From assembly GCF_900115095.1 (NCBI RefSeq), contig NZ_FOVH01000017.1, positions 62,001-126,000 of the forward strand: a stretch of DNA of 64,000 nt. Reading direction: 5' to 3'. Source of the DNA: Actinomadura madurae (GTDB lineage Bacteria; Actinomycetota; Actinomycetes; Streptosporangiales; Streptosporangiaceae). The notes beneath the pieces were generated by a model that had not been told where the DNA came from, ran no database searches, and saw only the letters and a program-made list of their open reading frames with translations. Positions 52,049-61,525 of this stretch are shown here, piece by piece (the first letter of the stretch is position 1; every line of letters starts with the position of its first letter). The position numbers were made by a program, and so were the translations under genes.

Positions 52049-53176
52049 TCAGTCGCTGGACCGGCGGGGGGCCACGACGACCTGTACCCGCTGGAACTCC
52101 TTCAACTCGGTGTAGCCGGACGTCGCCATCGCCCGGCGCAGCGCCCCGATGAGGTTCATGGAGCCGTCCGCGACGTGGGACGGGCCGTGCAGGATCTGCT
52201 CCATCGTCCCGATCGTCCCGAGTTCGATGCGGGTGCCGCGCGGGACGTCGCCGTGGTGGGCCTCGCTGCCCCAGTGATAGCCGCGTCCGGGCGCCTCGGT
52301 GGAGCGCGCGAACGGCGAGCCGACCATGACGGCGTCGGACCCGCAGGCGAACGCCTTGGCGATGTCGCCGCTGTTCACCATGCCGCCGTCGGCGATCACG
52401 TGCACGTACCGGCCGCCGGACTCGTCCATGTAGTCGCGCCGGGCGGCGGCCACGTCCGCGACCGCGGTGGCCATCGGCACGGCGACGCCGAGGACGGTCC
52501 GGGTGGTGTGCCCGGAGCCGCCGCCGAACCCGACCAGCACGCCGGCGGCGCCGGTGCGCATCAGGTGCAGCGCCGCGGTGTAGGTGGAGCAGCCGCCGAC
52601 GATCACCGGGACGTCGAGGTCGTAGATGAACTGCTTGAGGTTCAGCGGCTCGGCGCGCCCGGACACGTGCTCGGCGGACACGGTCGTCCCGCGGATGACG
52701 AACAGGTCGACGCCCGCGTCGATCACGGCCTTGTGGAACTGGGCGGTGCGCTGCGGGGACAGCCGCGCCGCGACGGTCACGCCCGCCTCGCGGACCTCCT
52801 CGATCCGGCGGCCGATCAGCTCCTCCTTGATCGGCTCGGAGTAGATCTCCTGGAGCCGCTGGGTGGCGCGGACGTCGTCCAGCGAGGCGATCTCGGCGAG
52901 CAGCGGCTCGGGGTTCTCGTACCGCGTCCACAGGCCTTCGAGGTCGAGGACGGCGAGCCCGCCGAGCCGTCCGACGGCGATCGCGGTGGCGGGGCTGACG
53001 ACGCTGTCCATCGGCGCCACGACCAGCGGCATCTCGAACCGGTAGGCGTCGATCTGCCAGGCGACGCTGACCTCCTCGGGATCGCGCGTCCGGCGGGACG
53101 GCACGATGCCGATGTCGTCGAAGGCGTACGCCCGGCGGCCGCTCTTGCCACGGCCGATCTCCACCTCAGCAGCCAC
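52049..53176 (-). CDS. guaB3: GuaB3 family IMP dehydrogenase-related protein
   Basis: 375 residues. The IMPDH/GMPR barrel is clear (MPLVVAPMDSVVSPATAIAV, GRYVHVIADGGMVNSGDIAK, AFACGSDAVMVGSPFA), without CBS domains. The loop that in GuaB reads GSICTT with the catalytic Cys reads GSGHTT here, so it cannot use the standard thioimidate mechanism at that position. GuaB3 proteins are widespread in actinobacteria and their exact reaction is debated. It sits beside guaB, as in mycobacteria. Confidence 0.9.
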   Translation of the reverse strand: MAAEVEIGRGKSGRRAYAFDDIGIVPSRRTRDPEEVSVAWQIDAYRFEMPLVVAPMDSVVSPATAIAVGRLGGLAVLDLEGLWTRYENPEPLLAEIASLDDVRATQRLQEIYSEPIKEELIGRRIEEVREAGVTVAARLSPQRTAQFHKAVIDAGVDLFVIRGTTVSAEHVSGRAEPLNLKQFIYDLDVPVIVGGCSTYTAALHLMRTGAAGVLVGFGGGSGHTTRTVLGVAVPMATAVADVAAARRDYMDESGGRYVHVIADGGMVNSGDIAKAFACGSDAVMVGSPFARSTEAPGRGYHWGSEAHHGDVPRGTRIELGTIGTMEQILHGPSHVADGSMNLIGALRRAMATSGYTELKEFQRVQVVVAPRRSSD

Positions 53177-53501
53177 TGCGCCCTTCCCTCACGTGATCCG
53201 GTGTTCCCGCGGACGGCGGCAACAAGCCCCGGAAGAGCTTACGTCAGCCCCGAGCGCACGCGAGACACGGCCGCGACGGCGAGATCGCAGGCCGCCGCGC
53301 CGATCCGGACCGGGCCGGAGACAGACCACACGGGCCGGAGACAGACCACGCGCCGGCCACATCCCCCGCAGAAGTGACCGGCGCGCTCTCGTTGGTTATG
53401 ACGCGCCCCACCCCCGAAAGGTTCGGACGAGCCGACACCAGGGAGCCGTAAGGCCTGCCGCGAGCACCACTGTGCACCCCATGCGCACCGAGGGCCGAAG
53501 G
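53177..53501. other. guaB-guaB3 intergenic region with a 20-bp direct repeat
   Basis: About 325 bases without a gene. CGGGCCGGAGACAGACCAC occurs at 53311-53329 and again at 53331-53349. The guaB3 promoter should be here; no consensus boxes stand out. Confidence 0.6.
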
Positions 53502-54992
53502 TCAGCGGCCCTGGTAGTTGGGGGCCTCCACGGTCATCTGGATGTCGTGGGGGTGGCTCTCGCGCAGGCCGGCGGCGCTGATGCGCATGAGCTGGCCGCG
53601 CTCCTGGAGTTCGGGGATGGTGCGGGTGCCCGCGTACCACATGGACTGGTGGAGGCCGCCGACGAGCTGGTGCGCGACGTTGGCGAGGGGGCCGCGGTAG
53701 GGGACCTGGCCCTCGACGCCCTCGGGGATCAGCTTCTCCTCGGCGGTGACGTCGCCCTGGGCGTAGCGGTCCTTGGAGTAGGAGGCGCCGCGCTCGCGGT
53801 TGCGCATCGCGCCGAGCGAGCCCATGCCGCGGTACGACTTGTACTGCTTGCCGTGGACGAAGATCAGCTCGCCCGGGGACTCCTCGACCCCGGCGAGCAG
53901 GCTGCCGAGCATGACCGTGTCGGCGCCCGCGACGAGGGCCTTGGCGATGTCGCCGGAGTACTGCAGGCCGCCGTCCCCGATCACCGGGACGCCGGCCTCG
54001 CGGGCCGCGCGGGACGCCTCCAGGATGGCGGTGATCTGCGGGACGCCGACGCCGGCGACGATGCGGGTGGTGCAGATCGAGCCCGGCCCGACGCCGACCT
54101 TGATCGCGTCGGCGCCCGCGTCCACCAGCACCTTGGCGCCGGCCTGGGTGGCCACGTTGCCGCCGACGACCTGGACCGGCGCGTTCCCCTTGATCGCGGC
54201 GATGGTGTCGGCGACGCCCTTGGAGTGGCCGTGCGCCGTGTCGACGATGACCACGTCGGTGCCGGCCTCGATGAGGGCGCGGGCGCGGCGGATCGCGTCG
54301 TCGCCGACGCCGACCGCGGCGGCGACGAGCAGGCGGCCGTCGGCGTCCTTGGTGGAGTCGGGGTACTGCTCGCTCTTGGTGAAGTCCTTGGTGGTGATGA
54401 GGCCCTTGAGGCGCCCGTCGGCGTCGACGAGCGGGAGCTTCTCCACCTTGTTGCCCGCCAGCAGCCGGAACGCCTCGTCCCGCGACACGCCGACCGGGGC
54501 GGTGACCAGCGGCATCGGCGTCATGACCTCGCGGACCGGGCGGGACAGGTCCGACTCGAAGCGCATGTCGCGGTTCGTCACGATGCCGACCAGGACGCCG
54601 CGGACGTCGGTGACGGGCACGCCGGAGATCCGGTAGTGGGCGCAGAGCTCCTCGACGTCGGCGAGGGTGGCGTCCGGCAGGCACGTCACCGGCTTCGTGA
54701 TCATGCCGGACTCGGACCGCTTGACGCGGTCGGCCTCCTCGGCCTGCTCCTCGATCGCCATGTTGCGGTGCAGCACGCCGATGCCGCCCTGCCGCGCCAT
54801 CGCGATGGCCGTCCGGGACTCGGTGACGGTGTCCATCGCCGCCGACACCAGCGGGATGCGCAGCGAGATCTCGCGGGTGAGCCGGGTGGTGGTGTCGGCC
54901 TCGCCCGGCTGCAGGTCGGAGTAGCCCGGGAGCAGGAGGACGTCGTCGAAGGTCAGGCCCTGCGGGAGGATCTTGTCGGCGGCGGGGTTCAT
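53502..54992 (-). CDS. guaB: IMP dehydrogenase
   Basis: 496 residues. The barrel start FDDVLLLPGYSDLQPGEADT is interrupted by a pair of CBS domains (about 95-220: MITKPVTCLPDATLADVEEL; MTPMPLVTAPVGVSRDEAFR), then DAGADAIKVGVGPGSICTTR with the catalytic Cys, DGGLQYSGDIAKALVAGADT and the flap with GSLGAM and RY. It oxidises IMP to XMP, the committed step to GMP, feeding GuaA. GGGAAGG lies just before the ATG at 54992; the open frame upstream is not conserved. Confidence 0.96.
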   Translation of the reverse strand: MNPAADKILPQGLTFDDVLLLPGYSDLQPGEADTTTRLTREISLRIPLVSAAMDTVTESRTAIAMARQGGIGVLHRNMAIEEQAEEADRVKRSESGMITKPVTCLPDATLADVEELCAHYRISGVPVTDVRGVLVGIVTNRDMRFESDLSRPVREVMTPMPLVTAPVGVSRDEAFRLLAGNKVEKLPLVDADGRLKGLITTKDFTKSEQYPDSTKDADGRLLVAAAVGVGDDAIRRARALIEAGTDVVIVDTAHGHSKGVADTIAAIKGNAPVQVVGGNVATQAGAKVLVDAGADAIKVGVGPGSICTTRIVAGVGVPQITAILEASRAAREAGVPVIGDGGLQYSGDIAKALVAGADTVMLGSLLAGVEESPGELIFVHGKQYKSYRGMGSLGAMRNRERGASYSKDRYAQGDVTAEEKLIPEGVEGQVPYRGPLANVAHQLVGGLHQSMWYAGTRTIPELQERGQLMRISAAGLRESHPHDIQMTVEAPNYQGR

Positions 54993-55235
54993 GACAACCT
55001 TCCCGTGGTGGTCGCGGCATCGGGCCAGGTCACGCGGGACCCGGCTTCCATGGTAGGGGCTGGGCCCGCGCCCGGACGGGGTGTTGCGCACGGCGGTCAC
55101 GTGGCCTTGATGACATCTCGCAACAACACGGACGGTCCTGTCCATTCCCCTCGTTCAGCCACGCATCGTGACCGTTCACACACGGAGAAGAGCGGGGGGT
55201 GCACCTCATGGGCGGTCCCGCAGTAGCGTGGGGGT

Positions 55236-55625
55236 GTGCACGACGACGCACCGCTCGACCCGTTCGCCGGCGATCCGGAGGATCCGGCGGCGGCGCTGGG
55301 CGACCCCGGCGACGACACCGCTCCGCTCAGCGTGACGGAGCGGGAGGACGTGCTGGCCGACCTCGCCGACCTGGAGGTGTTCCGGGCGCTGCTGGAGCCG
55401 CTCGGCGTGCGCGGCCTCACCGTCGACTGCGGCGACTGCGGCAAGCTCCACTACATCGACTGGGACCTGCTGCACGGCAACCTGCGCCACCTGCTCGACG
55501 AGGGCCTTCCGCGCGTGCACGAACCCGCGCTGTCCCCCGATCCCGTCGACTACGTGAGCTGGGAGTACGCCCGCGGCTACGTCGACGGCGTGATCGACAG
55601 CGAAGAGGGCCGCGACGAGAACTGA
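55236..55625 (+). CDS. DUF5319 family protein
   Basis: 129 residues, acidic N-terminus then LEVFRALLEPLGVRGLTVDC with a CxxC pair (CGDCGKLHYIDWDLLHGNLR) and YARGYVDGVIDSEEG. This family sits next to guaB and sigD in actinobacteria, as here, divergent from guaB; its role is unknown. The CxxC could bind metal or be redox-active. GTG start. Confidence 0.82.
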   Translation: MHDDAPLDPFAGDPEDPAAALGDPGDDTAPLSVTEREDVLADLADLEVFRALLEPLGVRGLTVDCGDCGKLHYIDWDLLHGNLRHLLDEGLPRVHEPALSPDPVDYVSWEYARGYVDGVIDSEEGRDEN

Positions 55626-55659
55626 CCGCCCGCGCGGTCGGTCCCCCACCAGCCCCCGG

Positions 55660-56499
55660 TCAGTCCCCGCGGGGACGGTCCTCGCGGGGCGGGTGCCGGA
55701 GGGCGCGCTTCTCGGCCTCCCTGCGCAGGTCCTCGATGCGGCGGCGCGGGTCGTCCTCGGCCGGGCCGTCCGGCCGGGTGGACGGGGCGGAGTTCACCAT
55801 CGGGGCGGGCGCCTCGGGACGCTCGGGAGGCTCGGGACGGCGGCGCAGGACCGGGTCGAGGCGGCGCTTGAAGCGGTCGATCCTCTCGCGCTCCTGACCT
55901 CCGGGCGCGGTGACGCCGCCGGGTTCCGGGGAGGAGCGGGCGGGCGGCCGCGGACGTTCGCGCGTCGCGGCGTCGGTGTCGGTCCCGGCCCGGGGCACGT
56001 CCGGCGCGCCGGCCGTGCTCGGCGCCGGGGACGCGGTGGTCTGGTCGGCGACGCCGCCCGCCGCGGCGACACCGCTGCTGGCGAGGACGGCACCGGCCAC
56101 CCCGAGGGCGACGATCGTGCGCGGCCCGCGGCGGCGGGGTCCGGGCCCCTGCGGCGCGGGCGGCGCCGTGCCGGGGCCGGAGCCGGAGTCCGGGTCGTCC
56201 ACATCGGTGATCAGCGCGTGCAGCAGCCGCACCGCCGGGTCGGGGTCGTCGGCCGCACGCTCGCCCGGCGGGCGGGAAGGGGAGCCCTCCGGCGCCGGGC
56301 CGGGGCGGGCCGCCCGGTCGCCGGCGCGCCGCCGCGCCGCCAGCGACTCGATCAGGGCGTCGGTGCGGCGCACCGCGCCGAGGTCCTCGGGAGGACCGGC
56401 GGGCGGGCCGCCGGGCGGGGACGGCGCGTCGCCGGAATGCGAAGGCTCGGCCGGATTCGGGCCGCCCCGGACGCCGGTGAGGGGGCCGCGCTCCGTCAA
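55660..56499 (-). CDS. rsdA: anti-sigma factor of the RsdA type
   Basis: 279 residues. The N-terminal sigma-binding segment is DLGAVRRTDALIESLAARRR and AVRLLHALITDVDD, followed by one transmembrane helix (RTIVALGVAGAVLASSGVAA) and a Pro/Arg-rich external tail. I chose a TTG start at 56499: it overlaps the sigma factor stop (TTGA) and has AGGAG about nine bases upstream, while the longer open frame runs inside the sigma gene. It should hold the ECF sigma factor at the membrane until proteolysis or another signal frees it. Confidence 0.78.
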   Translation of the reverse strand: MTERGPLTGVRGGPNPAEPSHSGDAPSPPGGPPAGPPEDLGAVRRTDALIESLAARRRAGDRAARPGPAPEGSPSRPPGERAADDPDPAVRLLHALITDVDDPDSGSGPGTAPPAPQGPGPRRRGPRTIVALGVAGAVLASSGVAAAGGVADQTTASPAPSTAGAPDVPRAGTDTDAATRERPRPPARSSPEPGGVTAPGGQERERIDRFKRRLDPVLRRRPEPPERPEAPAPMVNSAPSTRPDGPAEDDPRRRIEDLRREAEKRALRHPPREDRPRGD

Positions 56500-57218
56500 G
56501 CGATCGACTCCTCTCTGGCCATCGCCCGGAGCCGGGCCAGGGCCCGGTGCTGGGCGACCCGGACGGCGCCCGCGGACATGCCCAGCACGTTGCCGGTCTC
56601 CTCCGCCGACAGGCCCGCGACGACCCGCAGCAGCACCAGCTCGCGCTGGTGCTCGGGCAGCCGCGTGAGCAGGTCGCGGGCGCGCTGGGCCTCGATGTAG
56701 CGCACCACCGTCTCCTCGGGCCCCGGCCGGTCGTCGGGGCCGTCCGGCAGGTCCTCGGTGGGGACGGCCGCGCGCACCGCGCTGCGCAGCGCGTCGGCGA
56801 TCTTGTGCGCGGCGATGCCGAAGACGAAGGAGGCGAACGGACGGCCCATGTCGCGGTAGCGGGGCAGCGCCGACAGGACGGCGATGCAGACCTCCTGCGC
56901 CACGTCGTCGGCGATGTGGTACTGCCCGGAGACCCGTCCGAGCCGGGCCCGGCAGTACCGGACGATCATGGGCCGCACCTCGGCGATGAGGACCTCGATG
57001 GCCCCCGGGTCGCCCTGGACGGCGCGGTTCGTCAGCTCCTTGAGGTCGCCGTCGCCCGCGTCCGCGGCGCGCAGCGCCCGCGTCCCGCGCCCGCCGTCGC
57101 GGGCCGGCGGAGGGGCCGGCCCTCCCGAGGGTTCGGCAGCGCGCGCGGTCACGGTCCCGGCGTAGCATCCCTCGGTCACGTCAAGCATGATGCCCAGCAC
57201 CCCCGGGCGTGTCTCCAC
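56496..57218 (-). CDS. sigD: ECF sigma factor SigD/ShbA
   Basis: About 230-240 residues. Region 2 is PMIVRYCRARLGRVSGQYHI, ADDVAQEVCIAVLSALPRYR and FASFVFGIAAHKIADALR; region 4 is LTRLPEHQRELVLLRVVAGL and SAEETGNVLGMSAGAVRVAQ. By position (between guaB-DUF5319-anti-sigma and groEL) it is the orthologue of mycobacterial SigD and Streptomyces ShbA, the latter needed for transcription of the main sigma gene. Start uncertain: GTG 57218 or ATG 57188. Coupled to its anti-sigma gene. Confidence 0.85.
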   Translation of the reverse strand: METRPGVLGIMLDVTEGCYAGTVTARAAEPSGGPAPPPARDGGRGTRALRAADAGDGDLKELTNRAVQGDPGAIEVLIAEVRPMIVRYCRARLGRVSGQYHIADDVAQEVCIAVLSALPRYRDMGRPFASFVFGIAAHKIADALRSAVRAAVPTEDLPDGPDDRPGPEETVVRYIEAQRARDLLTRLPEHQRELVLLRVVAGLSAEETGNVLGMSAGAVRVAQHRALARLRAMAREESIA

Positions 57219-57327
57219 TGTCCTCTACAACGGAATGGTCACAGTGCGGGATCGAACCTGGGGATACTACGCAACGTTTCCGCACGACTGCCGTGTGTTG
57301 CCGTTCGAAGAGGGTCCCGGAGACGAA

Positions 57328-57359
57328 CAAGACCCCCGCCCGGACGGACGGGGGTCTTG
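57328..57359 (-). terminator. terminator of the groES-groEL operon
   Basis: CAAGACCCCCG (57328-57338) pairs perfectly with CGGGGGTCTTG (57349-57359) across a 10-base loop, about 45 bases after the groEL stop on the reverse strand. Confidence 0.75.
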
Positions 57360-57403
57360 CCGAAACATTCCGGACGGGACGTGTCCCTCCGGGTGAGCCG
57401 ACC

Positions 57404-59029
<1,626 letters not shown>

Positions 59030-59114
59030 GCGGATACTCCTCTTTCACGCGATCCGCCCCGGCAGGCCCGCCGAAGGCGGCGCCGACCGGGGCGGGTGCA
59101 TCACGTCTCGGTGA

Positions 59115-59423
59115 TTACTTCTCGATGACCGCGAGCACGTCGCGGGCCGAGAGGACGAGGTACTCCTCGTTGTTGTACTTGACCTCGGTGCCGCCGTACT
59201 TGCTGTAGAGCACGACCTCGCCGACCTTGACGTCGACGGGGACGCGCTCGCCCTTGTCGTCGACGCGACCCGGGCCAACGGCAAGGACGGTGCCCTCCTG
59301 GGGCTTCTCCTTGGCGGTGTCCGGGATCACCAGGCCCGACGCGGTGGTGGTCTCGGCCTCAAGCGGCTGGACGACGATGCGGTCCTCAAGCGGCTTGAGA
59401 ACAACCTTGGTGGCGGTCGTCAC
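59115..59423 (-). CDS. groES: co-chaperonin GroES
   Basis: 102 residues. KVVLKPLEDRIVVQPLEAET, the mobile loop TTTASGLVIPDTAKEKPQEG and VGEVVLYSKYGGTEVK are textbook GroES. The GTG at 59423 has GGGGAGG eight bases upstream; the frame is open further but lies in the leader. First gene of the heat-shock operon. Confidence 0.96.
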   Translation of the reverse strand: MTTATKVVLKPLEDRIVVQPLEAETTTASGLVIPDTAKEKPQEGTVLAVGPGRVDDKGERVPVDVKVGEVVLYSKYGGTEVKYNNEEYLVLSARDVLAVIEK

Positions 59424-59545
59424 GATCTGACCTCCCCTTCGATTGGTCCTCGGCCGGCCACGGATGGCCGGCCAGCACATGTGACAGAGAGGCGACCCTG
59501 GACCGGCCTGCCGTCGCGGGTGCCAGACCGACCTTTGTCGCTGTA

Positions 59546-59572
59546 TTGGCACTCTCACTATGAGAGTGCCAG
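59546..59572. promoter_or_regulatory. CIRCE element (HrcA operator)
   Basis: TTGGCACTC (59546-59554) and GAGTGCCAG (59564-59572) with a 9-base spacer match the TTAGCACTC-N9-GAGTGCTAA consensus at most positions. It lies over the predicted groES transcription start, so HrcA should repress the operon in the absence of heat stress. Confidence 0.92.
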
Positions 59573-59578
59573 ACATGG

Positions 59579-59607
59579 AGACTATTCCGTGGCCGTTGGC
59601 CCGTCAA
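59579..59607 (-). promoter_or_regulatory. groES-groEL promoter
   Basis: TTGACG (59602-59607, reverse strand) and TAGTCT (59579-59584) are exactly 17 bases apart and place the start about base 59572, at the edge of the CIRCE element, about 150 bases before the groES start. Confidence 0.75.
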
Positions 59608-59658
59608 CACGGACACGGAGGCACCACGCGCCGTTCACCGGGGGCTAACTTCCACCCT

Positions 59659-60879
59659 ATGGACATCCCGTCGTTCCGGGCCCTGCGCACCCCCTCCGGG
59701 CAGGCGCTCCTCAGCGAGACGGCCGCGGCCGACGTGAGCGAGGACGCCCTGCTCGCCACCGCGTCCCGCTTGCGTGAACGGCACGATCCCGCGCTCGTCT
59801 CCGCCGCGCTGACGCAGGCGCGGTTGCGTGTGCGGGCGCGGGCCAAGTTCGGCGCGGACGCCGAGCGCATGTACTTCACCCAGGCGGGGCTGGAGCAGTC
59901 GACCCGTGCGAGCGTGGCGGCCTACAGGGCGGGACGGTTCGCGGACCGACTCCCCGGCGCGCGTGTTCTCGACCTGGGGTGCGGGATAGGGGCCGACCTC
60001 GTCTCCCGAGCGCGCGCGGGGCTCGCCGGGGAGGGCGTGGAGCTCGACCCGCTCACGGCCGAGGTCGCCCAGGCGAACGTGACCGCTCTCGGGTTGGACG
60101 GTCTCGCTTCTGTGCGGGTGGGTGACGCGACCAACGAGGACCCGTCCGGGTTCGGCGCGGCGTTCGCCGACCCTGGACGGAGAACCGCACGGGGCCGGGT
60201 CTTCGATCCCCGCGCGTATGAGCCGCCGCTCGACGTCGTCCTCGACATGGCCGCCAAGGTGCCGGCCGCTTGCGTGAAGGTCGCGCCCGGCATCCCGCAC
60301 GAGGCCGTGCCCGACGGCGCGGAGGCCGAGTGGGTCTCGGTCGGCGGTGACGTCAAGGAAGCGGCCCTGTGGCTCGGTGAGCTGGCCGGGGATGTGGGGC
60401 GCAGTGCCACGCTGCTGTCGTCCGACCTCGATCCAGAGGTGTGGACGCTGACGCCGCAGGGGTTCGACGCCCCGGACGTGCGCGCGTGGGGCCGTTACCT
60501 GTACGAGCCTGACGGAGCCGTGATCCGCGCCCATCTGGTCGGCGAGGTGGCGGAGCTGGTCGGCGGTGGTCTGGCCGATCCGCACATCGCGTACATCACG
60601 TCCGATGAGCTGCGTCCGACCCCGTTCGCCTCCGCCTACGCGATAGAGGACGTGCTGCCGTTCTCGGTGAAGCGGCTGCGCGCGGAACTGCGCCGGCGCG
60701 AGATCGGGGTGCTGACCGTCAAGAAGCGCGGCTCGGCCGTGGACGTCGACCGGCTCCGGCACGACCTCGGCTTCGGCAGGCGGCGCCCCGGACGCGGCGC
60801 GAAGGAGCTGACCCTGGTGGTCACGCGCGTCGGGCGCGACCCGGTCGCGCTTCTCGCCCACCCGGTCGCGGGCGCCTGA
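59659..60879 (+). CDS. class I SAM methyltransferase with THUMP-like C-terminal domain
   Basis: 406 residues. Motif I is VLDLGCGIGADLVSRARAG, then VELDPLTAEVAQANVTALGL and FADPGRRTARGRVF, which carries a DPxR-like motif near the active site. The C-terminal third (FSVKRLRAELRRREIGVLTV, KKRGSAVDVDRLRHDLGF) matches the THUMP-like domain found after such methyltransferases. RNA methylation is likely but the target is unknown. It is divergent from groES and its promoter may overlap the CIRCE element. Confidence 0.8.
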   Translation: MDIPSFRALRTPSGQALLSETAAADVSEDALLATASRLRERHDPALVSAALTQARLRVRARAKFGADAERMYFTQAGLEQSTRASVAAYRAGRFADRLPGARVLDLGCGIGADLVSRARAGLAGEGVELDPLTAEVAQANVTALGLDGLASVRVGDATNEDPSGFGAAFADPGRRTARGRVFDPRAYEPPLDVVLDMAAKVPAACVKVAPGIPHEAVPDGAEAEWVSVGGDVKEAALWLGELAGDVGRSATLLSSDLDPEVWTLTPQGFDAPDVRAWGRYLYEPDGAVIRAHLVGEVAELVGGGLADPHIAYITSDELRPTPFASAYAIEDVLPFSVKRLRAELRRREIGVLTVKKRGSAVDVDRLRHDLGFGRRRPGRGAKELTLVVTRVGRDPVALLAHPVAGA

Positions 60880-61525
60880 GCCGCGTCGCGGGCGCCTGAC
60901 CCGCCCGGACGGGCGGCCGGACGGCAACCGTGCCCAAAGATCTTCCCGTGGCGGGGCAACACCAAGCGGGGCCGGGCGACGCGCCATGGCGGTGCAAATC
61001 ATCGGCGCTTTCCGGCATTGCGTTCACCACCGGGATTGCGGGCGCCCGGCAAGCGCCGGCGGAGGCGGGGAAACGGCCCGGTGAGATCAACCGGCCGGAA
61101 AACACCAAGGCAGGTTCAGCGGCCGGGACTCCGAAGGCCCCAATGCGTCCCCGAAATGCCCCGCGGCCCGTTCCGTTGCATCACGCGGTTCACACACGCA
61201 TCGCCCGGCCGTAGCGGACCGCGGGTTCGGGAACTGCCGATGTTGGACGAGATGTACGGACAGAACGCCGGACCCTGCGACCTCCCCTGCCGCCCCCGGA
61301 CGGTACCCATCACCACGATCACCACAAGGGCCGTGAAGCGGGAATTCCACGCCCGCCCGGCTATTTCTCGCTATTCGCCCCAGCCGGATAACAGGCGCAT
61401 TCCGCAGAACTCATAATCTTCTCTGCTACCCGTTTTAGCAGTGCTCTACACGCACTACAGTGGCCACTCCAGAGATTCATTTGCCGTGCGTCATTTCGTC
61501 GCGCCGGCACACGAAGGAGCATCGG
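60880..61525. other. long intergenic region
   Basis: About 645 bases. Codon-position GC bias is lost, and the short frames here (for example 60930-61214) look like chance. A 10-bp palindrome AGTGGCCACT (61459-61468) and AT-rich sequence at 61400-61440 suggest the promoter and operator of the coiled-coil gene, with a long 5' leader possible. Confidence 0.5.

Noticed and set aside
60930..61416. short plus-strand frames of 94 and 132 codons
   Set aside because: No ribosome site, no GC3 bias and no recognisable motif; they overlap each other in two frames.
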